Source: an uncultured Arcanobacterium sp. (GTDB taxonomy: Bacteria > Actinomycetota > Actinomycetes > Actinomycetales > Actinomycetaceae). Taken from it: a stretch of DNA of 29,651 nucleotides. A program made the position numbers and the translations under genes. The stretch covers positions 1-29,651 of the forward strand of contig NZ_CAMXYE010000007.1 in NCBI RefSeq assembly GCF_947253055.1, in the 5' to 3' direction. Every line of letters starts with the position of its first letter. The stretch's first letter is position 1. This document shows, in pieces, positions 8,418 to 16,046 of the stretch. Below the pieces are notes generated by a model. The model was given only the letters and a program-made list of their open reading frames with translations. It made no database searches and had not been told where the DNA came from.

Positions 8418-8669
8418 AGAACTATTCTTACACGAAAGCCCAGGATTTTGCTCCTACATTAATTATGCAGGTGGTCATATTATTTGTCCGTACATTCTTT
8501 TTAAAGAAATTACTTATTTCCAATTGAATGTGAGTTGAGTAATATGTAGACTGTTTATATCGAGAATAGAGTATCAGGTAAATTTCAAGTAATTTAGGTA
8601 CACAAAACCGTTTAAATACTCGAAACTCCGGGTACTATTATTCTTAAGCTCAACGAGGAGGCGACCTAA
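8418..8669. promoter_or_regulatory. Divergent AT-rich promoter region between valS and the SCP2-aminotransferase-transketolase operon
   Basis: A 252-bp stretch clearly richer in A+T than the flanking genes, with no coding potential. For the plus-strand operon the best promoter match is TTTAAA (8611-8616), a 16-bp spacer and TACTAT (8633-8638), giving a leader of about 25-30 nt with SD GAGGAGG at 8655-8661. For valS I see only weak -10-like elements around ATTAAT. No T-box or other riboswitch signature was recognised. Promoter calls are by eye. Confidence 0.4.
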
Positions 8670-9419
8670 ATGGATAATGCAACATTAAGTCGAGTCAATC
8701 TGAATGGCGTATTTAAAGCGCTAGAAAAATTGGTTGAACTTGACGACAAAGCTGCAGCTCTCATCGCAAATGCCGATGAGATCATTCAGTTCACCAGTCC
8801 GAAGGTAACGATTCGGCTGGCTATTAAACACGGGACCATTACACACCACCGCGGTGCAGGTCCAAACACCATGAACTTAGCGTTCCCCACCCCCAAGATG
8901 GTGAACAAGATGTTCGACGGCACCGGTATGCCGATTCCGGTTAAAGGAATTACCAAGATTAAGTTCTTGACCGGAACCTTTACCGAACTGACCAATATTC
9001 TTACAGATTATTTGCGCCCCACTCCGGAAGCTCTCAAGGATGAGAATTTCCGGCGCATCAATACGATTTTGACGCTCTGTGTAGTGGCCAATTCTGCTAG
9101 CGAAATAGCTAATAGTGATGAGAAGGGTCAGCAGAGTGCACAAGGAATGCGGGACGGCGATCTGCAGCTGGCAGTAATAGACGGCCCAGCCTATATTCTC
9201 CGCATTAAGGATCACAAGCTCACCACCATTGAAGGAGTTACGAATACCCCGAGCTCTCGCATGATTTTCTCCAGCTTGGATGTGGTTGGTGGAGTACTGC
9301 GGGGAGAGATTGCTGCTTTCTCTGCCATCGGTTCGCAGGATATCCGCATTAGCGGTTACGTCCCGAATCTGGATAACTTTAATCGGCTTCTCGGTCTGGT
9401 ATCTCAGTACCTCAGTTAG
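8670..9419 (+). CDS. SCP2-like (sterol carrier protein-like) lipid-binding protein A
   Basis: 249 aa, soluble, no signal peptide or membrane segment. The C-terminal segment (IFSSLDVVGGVLRGE...QDIRISGYVPNLDNFNRLLGLVSQYL) has the SCP2 pattern: a hydrophobic strand, a helix ending in a GxL-type turn, then 'I-x-G-x-x-x-x-L-x-x-L'. The first half (about 45-120) has a similar layout, so the protein may hold two SCP2-like modules. SCP2 folds form a hydrophobic tunnel for lipids or acyl-CoA. It is the first gene of a six-gene operon, with strong SD GAGGAGG, and the next gene follows after 6 nt. It is paralogous to the 12592-13437 product, sharing the order 'xLxFxxxxxxxxFxGT...PxxKG' and later 'LxVI'. 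Substrate unknown; family call is moderate. Confidence 0.7.
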   Translation: MDNATLSRVNLNGVFKALEKLVELDDKAAALIANADEIIQFTSPKVTIRLAIKHGTITHHRGAGPNTMNLAFPTPKMVNKMFDGTGMPIPVKGITKIKFLTGTFTELTNILTDYLRPTPEALKDENFRRINTILTLCVVANSASEIANSDEKGQQSAQGMRDGDLQLAVIDGPAYILRIKDHKLTTIEGVTNTPSSRMIFSSLDVVGGVLRGEIAAFSAIGSQDIRISGYVPNLDNFNRLLGLVSQYLS

Positions 9420-9425
9420 GAAAAG

Positions 9426-10712
9426 ATGATGGAAACATACAAATACCCCAAGAGTCAAGAACTATTTCAGAAGAGTGCCAAGGTAGTACCGAGCGGTATT
9501 TACGGCCACCTCGGACCAGGCGAAGGCTGCTTCATGCCTATCGACGCTTATCCGCTTTATGCTGAGAAAGCTAAGGGATCCTATTTCTGGGATATTGACG
9601 GCAATAAGTTCATTGACTACATGTGCGCTTATGGTCCGAATGTCCTCGGCTACAACGATCCCGATGTGGATAACGCCTTCAAAGAGCAGTTGAAGAAGGG
9701 TAACTGCATTTCTCTCGCTTCGGCGCGTCTGCCTGAACTGGCAGAATTGCTGGTAGATACGATTGATTCAGCTGATTGGGCCTTCTTCGCGAAGAACGGT
9801 GGCGACGTAACTGCCATGGCCGCTCTGACGGCTAAGGCAGCGACCGGCCGGAGCAAGATGCTGATGTTGCACGGTGGCTACCACGGTGTAGCTCCTTGGA
9901 TGCAGCAGATTGATTACTCTGGTATCGCCAAGGAAGACGTAGCCAACAATCTCTATGCAGATTTCGGCAATTTCTCCCAGATTAAGCGGATTGTCTACGA
10001 AAACAAGGGTCAGATTGCTGGCTTGATTTCGACTCCGTACCACCATCCTGCTTTGGCAGATAATATGCTGCCGCCGGAAGGCTACTGGCAGAAGGTACGC
10101 GATCTGTGTACGCAGGAAGGCATTGTACTAATCGTCGACGACGTACGCTGCGGATTCCGTTTGGATGTACACGGCTCTGATCATCGCTATGGATTCAATG
10201 CTGATTTGCTCACCTACTGTAAGGCACTGGCCAATGGTTACAATATCTCCGCTCTCGTAGGGCGCGAATCCCTGCAGGATGCCGCAGCTTCGGTATTCTA
10301 CACTGGTTCCTACTGGCTCTCCGCGGCTCCGATGGCTGCCGCGATTGCTTGTATCACCAAGATGCGGGAGATGGATCTAGCGAAGGTCTGCTTGGAGAAA
10401 GGCAAGAAGATCACGGATGGCCTCGTAGAGGTAGCTGCCAATAACGGCTTCCACCTCAAGGTGTCCGGTGAGACTTCGATGTGGTTCATGCGCACCACCG
10501 GCTATGAGGATATTGAAGATCCGAATAATATGCTGCATCAAGCATTTATCGGCGAGTGCGTACGGCGCGGAGTATTCTTGGCCAACCACCACAACCTCTT
10601 CATCAATGCCTCTTTGACTGATAAAGACATTGAGCAGACCTTAGAAGTAGCTGATGAAGCTTATCGCGTAATTCGCAAGGACGTTAAGAATATTCTCGGA
10701 AAGGGATTTTAA
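9426..10712 (+). CDS. Class III PLP-dependent aminotransferase (glutamate-1-semialdehyde aminomutase-like)
   Basis: 428 aa, fold-type I PLP enzyme. Motifs: GSYFWDIDGNKFIDYMCAYG near the N-terminus, GGYHG in the PLP phosphate region, Asp238 in DDVRCGFR (pyridine nitrogen contact; the family usually has DEV) and the Schiff-base Lys266 in TYCKALANGY. The usual SGTEA loop is replaced by NGGDV, which sets it apart from true HemL. A role in haem synthesis is unlikely given the neighbours: SCP2-like genes and split transketolase. A transaminase or aminomutase acting on a polyhydroxy or lipid-linked ketone is an inference. Two adjacent ATGs (9426, 9429) are possible starts; the SD AGGA overlaps the stop of the upstream gene. 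It abuts the transketolase gene with no gap. Confidence 0.88.
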   Translation: MMETYKYPKSQELFQKSAKVVPSGIYGHLGPGEGCFMPIDAYPLYAEKAKGSYFWDIDGNKFIDYMCAYGPNVLGYNDPDVDNAFKEQLKKGNCISLASARLPELAELLVDTIDSADWAFFAKNGGDVTAMAALTAKAATGRSKMLMLHGGYHGVAPWMQQIDYSGIAKEDVANNLYADFGNFSQIKRIVYENKGQIAGLISTPYHHPALADNMLPPEGYWQKVRDLCTQEGIVLIVDDVRCGFRLDVHGSDHRYGFNADLLTYCKALANGYNISALVGRESLQDAAASVFYTGSYWLSAAPMAAAIACITKMREMDLAKVCLEKGKKITDGLVEVAANNGFHLKVSGETSMWFMRTTGYEDIEDPNNMLHQAFIGECVRRGVFLANHHNLFINASLTDKDIEQTLEVADEAYRVIRKDVKNILGKGF

Positions 10713-11576
10713 ATGAGTATCGATCCGAATACCTGGCGGCGTCTCGAAGATAAGGCTCACGAACTTCGAGGACTCACCCTAGATACCGTCTATTGGGCTG
10801 GCGGCGGGCACGTGGGTGGCTCGCTTTCTGCAATCGATGTGCTGACCGTACTTTACTACGATGTAATGAACTTCAGCGCGGATAAGCTCGACGATCCTGA
10901 TCGTGATCGTTTCGTGCTTTCCAAAGGGCATATTGGTGTAGGTTATGCACCACTGCTAGCCGATTTGGGCTGCTTCCCCAAGGATTGGTTGAAGCGTTTC
11001 AATAAGACTGGTTCCCCCTTGGGTATTCACCCAGACGGTTCGAAAGTACCGGGCGTAGAAATCGCGACCGGCTCTCTCGGGCACGGCCTTTCGATTGCTG
11101 CTGGCATGGCAAACGCTTCGCGGCTTTCCGGGCGTAACTTCGACGTCTACTGCATGATGGGCGACGGCGAATGCGATGAGGGCTCTGTATGGGAGGCGGC
11201 TATGGCTGCTTCTCACTTCAAGCTCGATCGCCTTATCGGCATTGTCGACCGCAACAAGGCCATGATTGACGGCATGACGGAAGACGTCATGAGCCTGGAG
11301 CCTTTTGCAGATAAGTGGCGTGCCTTCGGTTGGGAAGTATTTGACATCGACGGATCTTCGATTCCGGAGATTTACGATGCTGTTTATGCGGCCCGCGAAG
11401 TAAAGGGCAAGCCGGCCATGATTATTGCCAATACGGTGAAAGGCGCTGGAATCGATACCATCGCCGGCGACTACAAGTGGCATTACGGCTCGTTCAGCGA
11501 AGACCAGGTCAAAGATGGGCATGAATCCCTCGAGCGCTACCATGCACAGCGCATAGCAAAGATTAAGGAGAGCTAA
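10713..11576 (+). CDS. Transketolase, N-terminal (ThDP-binding) subunit
   Basis: 287 aa, equal to the first half of transketolase. Conserved His33 (GGGHVGGS), His73 (SKGHIG), His124 (GSLGHGLSIAAG), the ThDP/Mg motif starting GDGE at 150-153 and ending at Asn181 (VDRN). The second half is encoded separately by the next gene after 2 nt, so the two should form a heteromer. Split transketolases occur in bacteria and archaea in pentose-phosphate metabolism and also in specialised routes such as aminoshikimate synthesis and sulfosugar degradation. Location with an aminotransferase and lipid-binding-like genes favours a specialised role (inference). The start abuts the aminotransferase stop; SD AAGGGA lies in the upstream gene. 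Lys codons are mostly AAG (about 13 AAG to 4 AAA). Confidence 0.92.
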   Translation: MSIDPNTWRRLEDKAHELRGLTLDTVYWAGGGHVGGSLSAIDVLTVLYYDVMNFSADKLDDPDRDRFVLSKGHIGVGYAPLLADLGCFPKDWLKRFNKTGSPLGIHPDGSKVPGVEIATGSLGHGLSIAAGMANASRLSGRNFDVYCMMGDGECDEGSVWEAAMAASHFKLDRLIGIVDRNKAMIDGMTEDVMSLEPFADKWRAFGWEVFDIDGSSIPEIYDAVYAAREVKGKPAMIIANTVKGAGIDTIAGDYKWHYGSFSEDQVKDGHESLERYHAQRIAKIKES

Positions 11577-11578
11577 AG

Positions 11579-12589
11579 ATGGCTGGAGGATTAACTTATA
11601 CAATGCTTGACGCCGGCGATATGGCTACCGCTGAGGTATATGGCCGCACGCTGGTGGAGCTGGCTGGGGAGCATCCGGATATTGTCGGATTCTCTGGCGA
11701 TTTGGCAAAATCCACGAAGATTGGTCTGTTGGCAGATGCCTATCCGGATCGTTTCTTCAACGTAGGTATTGCTGAGCAGAATATGTTTGGTATGGCTGCT
11801 GGTATGGCGAAGTGCGGATACACCCCCTTCGTCTCCACCTTCGCCGCATTCGCAACTATGCGTGCCTTGGAGCAGCTGCGTACCGATATTTGCTACGGCA
11901 ATGCAAATGTGAAAGTAATTGCTACGCACTCCGGTCTTTCTTTCGGCAATGCTGGTTCCACCCATCAGAGCCCAGAAGATATCGCGATTCTGCGTTCCAT
12001 TACTAACCTGGTCACCCTCTGCCCGGCAGACGGCCGTTCGACGGTGCAGGCAGTACTAGCTGCCTATGAGCATCAAGGTCCGGTCTATGTACGTGTAAAC
12101 CGTGGCTATGATCAGAATGTATACACCGAAGAGATTCCGAACTATCGCATTGGCGGTTCTCACACAGTGCGGGAAGGCTCCGATTTGACGATTATGGCCA
12201 CCGGCTCGGCAGTATGGCGGGCTATTCAGGCGGCAGATATGCTCAATAAGGAAGACGGCCTTTCCGTACGGGTAATCGACCTCTATTCGATTAAGCCTCT
12301 CGACGAAGAAGCTATTAAGAATGCAGTGGCCGAAACCCGCCGTGTAATTACGGTAGAAGATGCCAATATTGCTCACGGCCTCGGCTCGGCAGTCGCCGAT
12401 GTTGCAGCCAGCACGGGCAAGGGCTTCGCCTTCCGCAAGCTCGGTGTTCCGGATACTTGGTCGATGATTGGCCAGCCGGAGGATCTCTACGCTCACTATG
12501 GTTATGATGAGAACGGTATCGTCGAATCCGCTCGGGAGCTGATGCGCATCGAGATTGAAGAGGACGACGACTGGGATGATGAGGTATAA
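11579..12589 (+). CDS. Transketolase, C-terminal (pyrimidine-binding) subunit
   Basis: 336 aa, partner of the preceding gene. Contains the Transket_pyr domain with the catalytic Glu66 (NVGIAEQN), the following FAAFATMRALEQLR helix and HSGLSFGNAGSTHQSPEDIA, then the C-terminal domain (DLYSIKPLDEEAI, VITVEDANIAHGLGSAVAD). With the N-half it supplies a complete ThDP active site. An acidic tail (IEIEEDDDWDDEV) at the end is unusual and may contact a partner. SD AAGGAGAG overlaps the end of the N-subunit gene. The second SCP2-like gene follows after 2 nt. Confidence 0.92.
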   Translation: MAGGLTYTMLDAGDMATAEVYGRTLVELAGEHPDIVGFSGDLAKSTKIGLLADAYPDRFFNVGIAEQNMFGMAAGMAKCGYTPFVSTFAAFATMRALEQLRTDICYGNANVKVIATHSGLSFGNAGSTHQSPEDIAILRSITNLVTLCPADGRSTVQAVLAAYEHQGPVYVRVNRGYDQNVYTEEIPNYRIGGSHTVREGSDLTIMATGSAVWRAIQAADMLNKEDGLSVRVIDLYSIKPLDEEAIKNAVAETRRVITVEDANIAHGLGSAVADVAASTGKGFAFRKLGVPDTWSMIGQPEDLYAHYGYDENGIVESARELMRIEIEEDDDWDDEV

Positions 12590-12591
12590 GA

Positions 12592-13437
12592 ATGAGCGAT
12601 ATACCTCTCGAGCAAGAAGTAAAGTACCAGACCCTCGTTTTTCTAAACGCGGTGGTGCCGACCTTAAAGCCGATAATCAATAACGTTCCGGCGCTGACGA
12701 AGGCTTTTAAGGGTCTGAACGGCGTGGTGCAGATTTCTGCACTGACCGGCGAAAAAGATGAATTCGGCGCTCCCGAGAAGGTAGCTACGCGGCTGGAGGT
12801 GAACGACGGAGAGGTCTCTATTCGCACCGGTGTGCATCCGGCGCCGAATGTGGAGCTACAATTCGCATCGCGCGAAGCTCTAAACGGATTTTTCCTCGGC
12901 ACCATCAATCTGCAGACGCTGCCGAAGATGAAGGGAGTACTCTCTAATGTCCGGCTTTTCGTAGCCGCCTTGCGGTCGCTGCTCTACATGGCAGATCTGC
13001 TCGGTCAGACGGAAGCTCCCGAAGACCCCGATAAGGCAGCTCTGCTCACCAGATGCATGTTCTACCTGCTCACTAGTGGAATATCTCAGCTTAATAAAGC
13101 TAAGCATCCACTCTTTAGTGAATGGGCAAAGAACCAGCCTGATCGCGTCTACGAACTCAGCGTAATTGGCCGTGAAGAACTTAATGCGTATATTCGCGTT
13201 AAGGGCGGACGCACCAAGGCAGTAAGAGGGCCTTATACGCGTTCTAAGCCATTCTTCGCTCTCGCATTCGACTCGGTACCGAGCGCCTTAGGCACTCTAC
13301 AGGGTACTGACGACATGATTGACGCTACTATTGCGCAAAGAATTGTTATGCAAGGAGCTCCGGAGTATGGAGCTGATTTGGGGGCTATGATGCTCGCAGT
13401 CGGTGACTATGCTCAGAAGCCAGTTGGAGGTGCCTAA
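12592..13437 (+). CDS. SCP2-like lipid-binding protein B (paralogue of 8670-9419 product)
   Basis: 281 aa, no signal peptide. It appears to be a diverged paralogue of the first operon gene. Shared layout: a beta-rich first half ending 'VELQF...FFLGT...LPKMKG', a helical middle, then 'YELSVIGREELNAYIRVKGG' and a C-terminal SCP2-like segment (FFALAFDSVPSALGTLQGT...RIVMQGAPEYGADLGAMMLAVGDYA). Two copies bracketing the three enzymes suggest carriage or presentation of a hydrophobic substrate, or a two-protein lipid-binding complex (inference). SD GAGGT lies in the end of the transketolase gene. Individual residues that would fix the ligand are not recognisable. Confidence 0.6.
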   Translation: MSDIPLEQEVKYQTLVFLNAVVPTLKPIINNVPALTKAFKGLNGVVQISALTGEKDEFGAPEKVATRLEVNDGEVSIRTGVHPAPNVELQFASREALNGFFLGTINLQTLPKMKGVLSNVRLFVAALRSLLYMADLLGQTEAPEDPDKAALLTRCMFYLLTSGISQLNKAKHPLFSEWAKNQPDRVYELSVIGREELNAYIRVKGGRTKAVRGPYTRSKPFFALAFDSVPSALGTLQGTDDMIDATIAQRIVMQGAPEYGADLGAMMLAVGDYAQKPVGGA

Positions 13438-13438
13438 A

Positions 13439-13993
13439 ATGGGAATTCTCGATCCAGTAAAGAAGTTGTTCTGCGGCCCCCGTATCCATGGGGTTACCCA
13501 TGCGGGAGTGACTGTAAGCAATTTTGAAGAAGCCATCAAATGGTATAGCTATATGTTTGATTGGCATCTGCTCAATGAGCTTACTGTAGAGCCGGAGAAA
13601 GCTGATACGCTGGTAGATCTTTACGGAGAAGAAGGGCTGACGATTCGGCTGGGCTTCCTAGGTACGCAGAGCACAAATGTACTAGAGATATTTGAGTTCT
13701 CGCCTAAGGCAGAGCCAGCTCCGAAGACGGTCTGGAATCGCCCCGGCTATACGCATATCGCTATTAGCGTGAGCAATGTGCCGGCATTAAAGAAGAAGCT
13801 AGAAGAGAAAGGCGCGGAGTTCGTTTCGGACGTGCAGTTTATGGGCGGTGCCCACTGGGCGTTTATGCGTGACCCCGATGGCAATCTCATCGAGCTGATC
13901 GATTATCACGCAAATCGGATTCCGATTGCCTTGGCCTCTAATCTGGTCGGGAAATTGCTGAAGAAGCTGCAATTCGGGTCCTACTATATCTAA
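13439..13993 (+). CDS. VOC-superfamily metalloprotein (glyoxalase/epimerase/dioxygenase-like)
   Basis: 185 aa, one VOC unit of two beta-alpha-beta-beta-beta modules. A full set of candidate metal ligands is present: His21 (VTHAGVTV), Glu83 (VLEIFEF), His106 (YTHIAISV) and Glu152 (GNLIELIDY), so catalysis by epimerisation, isomerisation or ring/C-C cleavage is possible. The C-terminal 30 residues (IPIALASNLVGKLLKKLQF) look like an amphipathic helix that could bind membrane or a partner. Start chosen at MGILDP because GGAGG at 13426-13430 sits 8 nt before it and it begins 1 nt after the previous stop; an upstream in-frame ATG at 13403 lies inside the previous gene. Last gene before the strong terminator at 14038. 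Confidence 0.85.
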   Translation: MGILDPVKKLFCGPRIHGVTHAGVTVSNFEEAIKWYSYMFDWHLLNELTVEPEKADTLVDLYGEEGLTIRLGFLGTQSTNVLEIFEFSPKAEPAPKTVWNRPGYTHIAISVSNVPALKKKLEEKGAEFVSDVQFMGGAHWAFMRDPDGNLIELIDYHANRIPIALASNLVGKLLKKLQFGSYYI

Positions 13994-14037
13994 AAATAGT
14001 TTCTGCCTAAGAGCAGAGATTTATAGATAGCATTGAG

Positions 14038-14080
14038 GCGGGGGCTGAGCTTAGTTGCTCAGCCCCCGCTGATGCTTTTT
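14038..14080 (+). terminator. Rho-independent terminator ending the six-gene operon
   Basis: A 13-bp perfect stem, gcgggggctgagc (14038-14050) and its complement (14057-14069), with a 6-nt loop (ttagtt), then TGATGC and TTTTT at 14076-14080. Outer bases GCAT/ATGC can extend the stem. Confidence 0.93.
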
Positions 14081-14083
14081 AAC

Positions 14084-14168
14084 CCTTAGTAGCGCGCCGT
14101 AATCTCGTGGTAGAGAGTCATAATTCCTTAGTAGCGTGCCATAATCTCGTGGTAGAGTGCCAGTAATT
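14084..14168 (+). repeat. Imperfect 42-bp tandem repeat upstream of ptsI
   Basis: Copy 1 is 14084-14125 and copy 2 is 14126-14168. Both begin CCTTAGTAGCG, share TAATCTCGTGGTAGAG in the middle and end in TAATT. They lie between the operon terminator and the ptsI SD, so they probably hold the ptsI promoter and/or a duplicated operator. Each carries a short dyad TCTC/GAGA-like around GTGGTA. I cannot assign a regulator. Confidence 0.85.
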
Positions 14169-14179
14169 GAGGAGGAAAA

Positions 14180-15832
14180 ATGAGCGAGATTATACGGGGA
14201 ATCGGGGCAGCTCCGGGAATCGGCTACGGACCGGCCTATTTACTTTTTCCACCTAGCGGACCAGATTTAGCGGAACCTGCCGGCACGCCGGCAGATTTAG
14301 AGAGAGTGCAGATAGCTTTTCGCGAAATATCGGCAGATTTTCAGCAGCGAGCAGCAGATATGACGGGCGCCCGGGCAGAAATTTTACATATGACAGCCGG
14401 TTTAGCTCGCGATAAGGGTCTGATTAACAACGTCTTGCAAAAAATTCAATCCGGAGTAGGAGCCACTGCCGCAGTGGGGCAAGCGACTGCAGAGTACATG
14501 CAGATGCTCAACTCTTTGGGTGGCTACATGGCGGAGCGAATCACCGATTTAGAATCAGTGCGAGATTGCGTAATAGCAAAATTGCGCAGGCTCCCGCTGC
14601 CCGGCCTACCGGAAATTACTACTCCGGGAATTCTAGTGGCCGCAGATTTAGCACCCGCCCAGGTAGCTGAGCTAGATACCGAAAAAGTTTTAGGTATTGT
14701 ACTGGAGAAAAGTGGCGCCACTTCCCATACGGCAATTTTGGCAGAAAGTATGGGGATTCCTACCGTGGTGGCAGTGGCAGAAAGAGCAAAAATAAAAGCT
14801 GGCGATAATCTGCTGGTGTTGGGGCGGGAAGGGAAAATATATATCAATCCGCAATCGGGGGCGGTGCAGAAAACTTTAGACACCGCCGCGGCGCAGGAGA
14901 AAATTTTAACTTCGCTCCGCGGGCCGGGGCGCACTAAAGACGGCTGCCCGGTGCGCTTGCAGTTAAATATTGCTTCTGCGGCAGATGCGCAGCGGCTTGC
15001 GGCGGCCGATACCGAAGGAATTGGGCTGCTGCGCACGGAATTCATGTTTCTTTCGCGTCCGCAGGCTCCCTCTTACCGCGAACAGGTAGAGCAATTCCAA
15101 AAAATTTTTCACGCCTTTTCTTCCCGCCCGGTGACTGTGCGTACCCTAGATGTGGGAGCCGATAAACCCTTGCCCTTTTTAGAGCGCCCAGCAGAAGATA
15201 ATCCGGCTCTCGGGCAAAGAGGCATTCGACTGAGCCAAGCAGCGCCCGAACTTCTCACGCAGCAGCTCCAGGCACTAGGAGCCGCCGCAAATGAGTTTAC
15301 GCAAGTAATGGCTCCGCTAGTGAGCACAGTTGCGGAAGTGGAGTGGTTTATAGAGCAAGCGCGTGCCGCGGGTTTGCGCCGCGTAGGTATTATGGTGGAG
15401 ACTCCGGCGGCGGCGCTAAATAGCTGCGCCTTGCTGGAGAATTTAGATTTCGTATCTATTGGTACCAATGATTTGACGCAATATGTGATGGCAGCTGACC
15501 GCCTGAATCCGCAGGTAAATGAGCTAAATAATCCTTGGCAGCCGCCGGTATTAGAATTAGTGGCGCGCACCTGCCAGGCGGGAGAAATTACCCAGACGGA
15601 AATTGGCGTCTGCGGAGAAGCGGCGGGAGATCCGCTACTAGCTTTAGTCTTAGTGGGGATGGGAGCGCGCGTGCTTTCGATGGCGGCGGCCAAAATACCG
15701 ACGGTGCGCTTAGCCCTGGCGCAGCATACTCTCGCCGAGTGCCAAGAAATAGCGAAAGCGGCGCGGCAGGGAATTACGCCGGAGCAGGCTCGAGCAGCTG
15801 CGGCACAGGCGGCGAAAGAAATAATTTCCTAA
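14180..15832 (+). CDS. ptsI: Phosphoenolpyruvate-protein phosphotransferase (PTS enzyme I)
   Basis: First cytoplasmic enzyme of the sugar phosphotransferase system; it takes phosphate from PEP and passes it to HPr. 550 aa. Active-site His183 lies in SGATSHTAILAESMGIP (usual motif GGxxSHxAIxAR). The PEP-binding TIM barrel shows LRTEFMFLSR, DVGADKPLPF, the NDLTQYVMAADR stretch and catalytic Cys478 in GVCGEAAGDP. SD GAGGAGG at 14169-14175 fixes the start. No HPr or sugar-specific EII gene is in the window. Lys codons are almost all AAA (about 15 to 1), in contrast with the operon just upstream, so the two are likely unrelated transcription units. It converges on ald. Confidence 0.95.
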   Translation: MSEIIRGIGAAPGIGYGPAYLLFPPSGPDLAEPAGTPADLERVQIAFREISADFQQRAADMTGARAEILHMTAGLARDKGLINNVLQKIQSGVGATAAVGQATAEYMQMLNSLGGYMAERITDLESVRDCVIAKLRRLPLPGLPEITTPGILVAADLAPAQVAELDTEKVLGIVLEKSGATSHTAILAESMGIPTVVAVAERAKIKAGDNLLVLGREGKIYINPQSGAVQKTLDTAAAQEKILTSLRGPGRTKDGCPVRLQLNIASAADAQRLAAADTEGIGLLRTEFMFLSRPQAPSYREQVEQFQKIFHAFSSRPVTVRTLDVGADKPLPFLERPAEDNPALGQRGIRLSQAAPELLTQQLQALGAAANEFTQVMAPLVSTVAEVEWFIEQARAAGLRRVGIMVETPAAALNSCALLENLDFVSIGTNDLTQYVMAADRLNPQVNELNNPWQPPVLELVARTCQAGEITQTEIGVCGEAAGDPLLALVLVGMGARVLSMAAAKIPTVRLALAQHTLAECQEIAKAARQGITPEQARAAAAQAAKEIIS

Positions 15833-15932
15833 AAATAATTTTCGAAAATCGCTGCAGGTGTGGGGGATAGGTGTGGATGGTATATATCCAAGGCGGTGGG
15901 CGTTATAAACCGGCGCGGCAGACGATAAAAGC

Positions 15933-15995
15933 GATATAAAACTATCGTAAAGCGGCATAAACCTGCAGAAAAACAGTATAAACCTATAGAAAAAC
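15933..15995. repeat. Three 21-bp imperfect tandem repeats next to the ald terminator
   Basis: Units 15933-15953, 15954-15974 and 15975-15995 share the pattern ataaa-c...-aaa-c; the last two match best (ataaacct, 2-3 variable bases, agaaaaac). They fill part of the 214-bp convergent spacer between ptsI and ald and run into the terminator stem. Another ATAAACC occurs at 15905. Nothing else was recognised in this spacer, and no separate terminator is seen for ptsI. Confidence 0.7.
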
Positions 15996-16025
15996 GGTGG
16001 GAGGCTGATAGACAGCCTCCCACCG
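15990..16025 (-). terminator. Rho-independent terminator of ald
   Basis: Perfect 13-bp stem, cggtgggaggctg (15995-16007) with its complement (16013-16025), and a 5-nt loop. The AAAAA at 15990-15994 is a T-tract on the minus strand, directly after the stem in the direction of ald. It may also help stop ptsI transcripts. Confidence 0.92.
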
Positions 16026-16046
16026 TGTGGATTCAGAAACTAAATT

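Noticed and set aside
9426..10712. hemL (tetrapyrrole biosynthesis)
   Set aside because: Cofactor-loop differences and the operon context without any haem gene argue against it.
10713..12589. 1-deoxyxylulose-5-phosphate synthase or sulfosugar (SqwGH-type) transketolase
   Set aside because: The motifs are of the transketolase-half type and not DXS; none of the other sulfoglycolysis genes (isomerase, sulfolactaldehyde reductase or dehydrogenase, exporter) are next to it, so that pathway is not supported.
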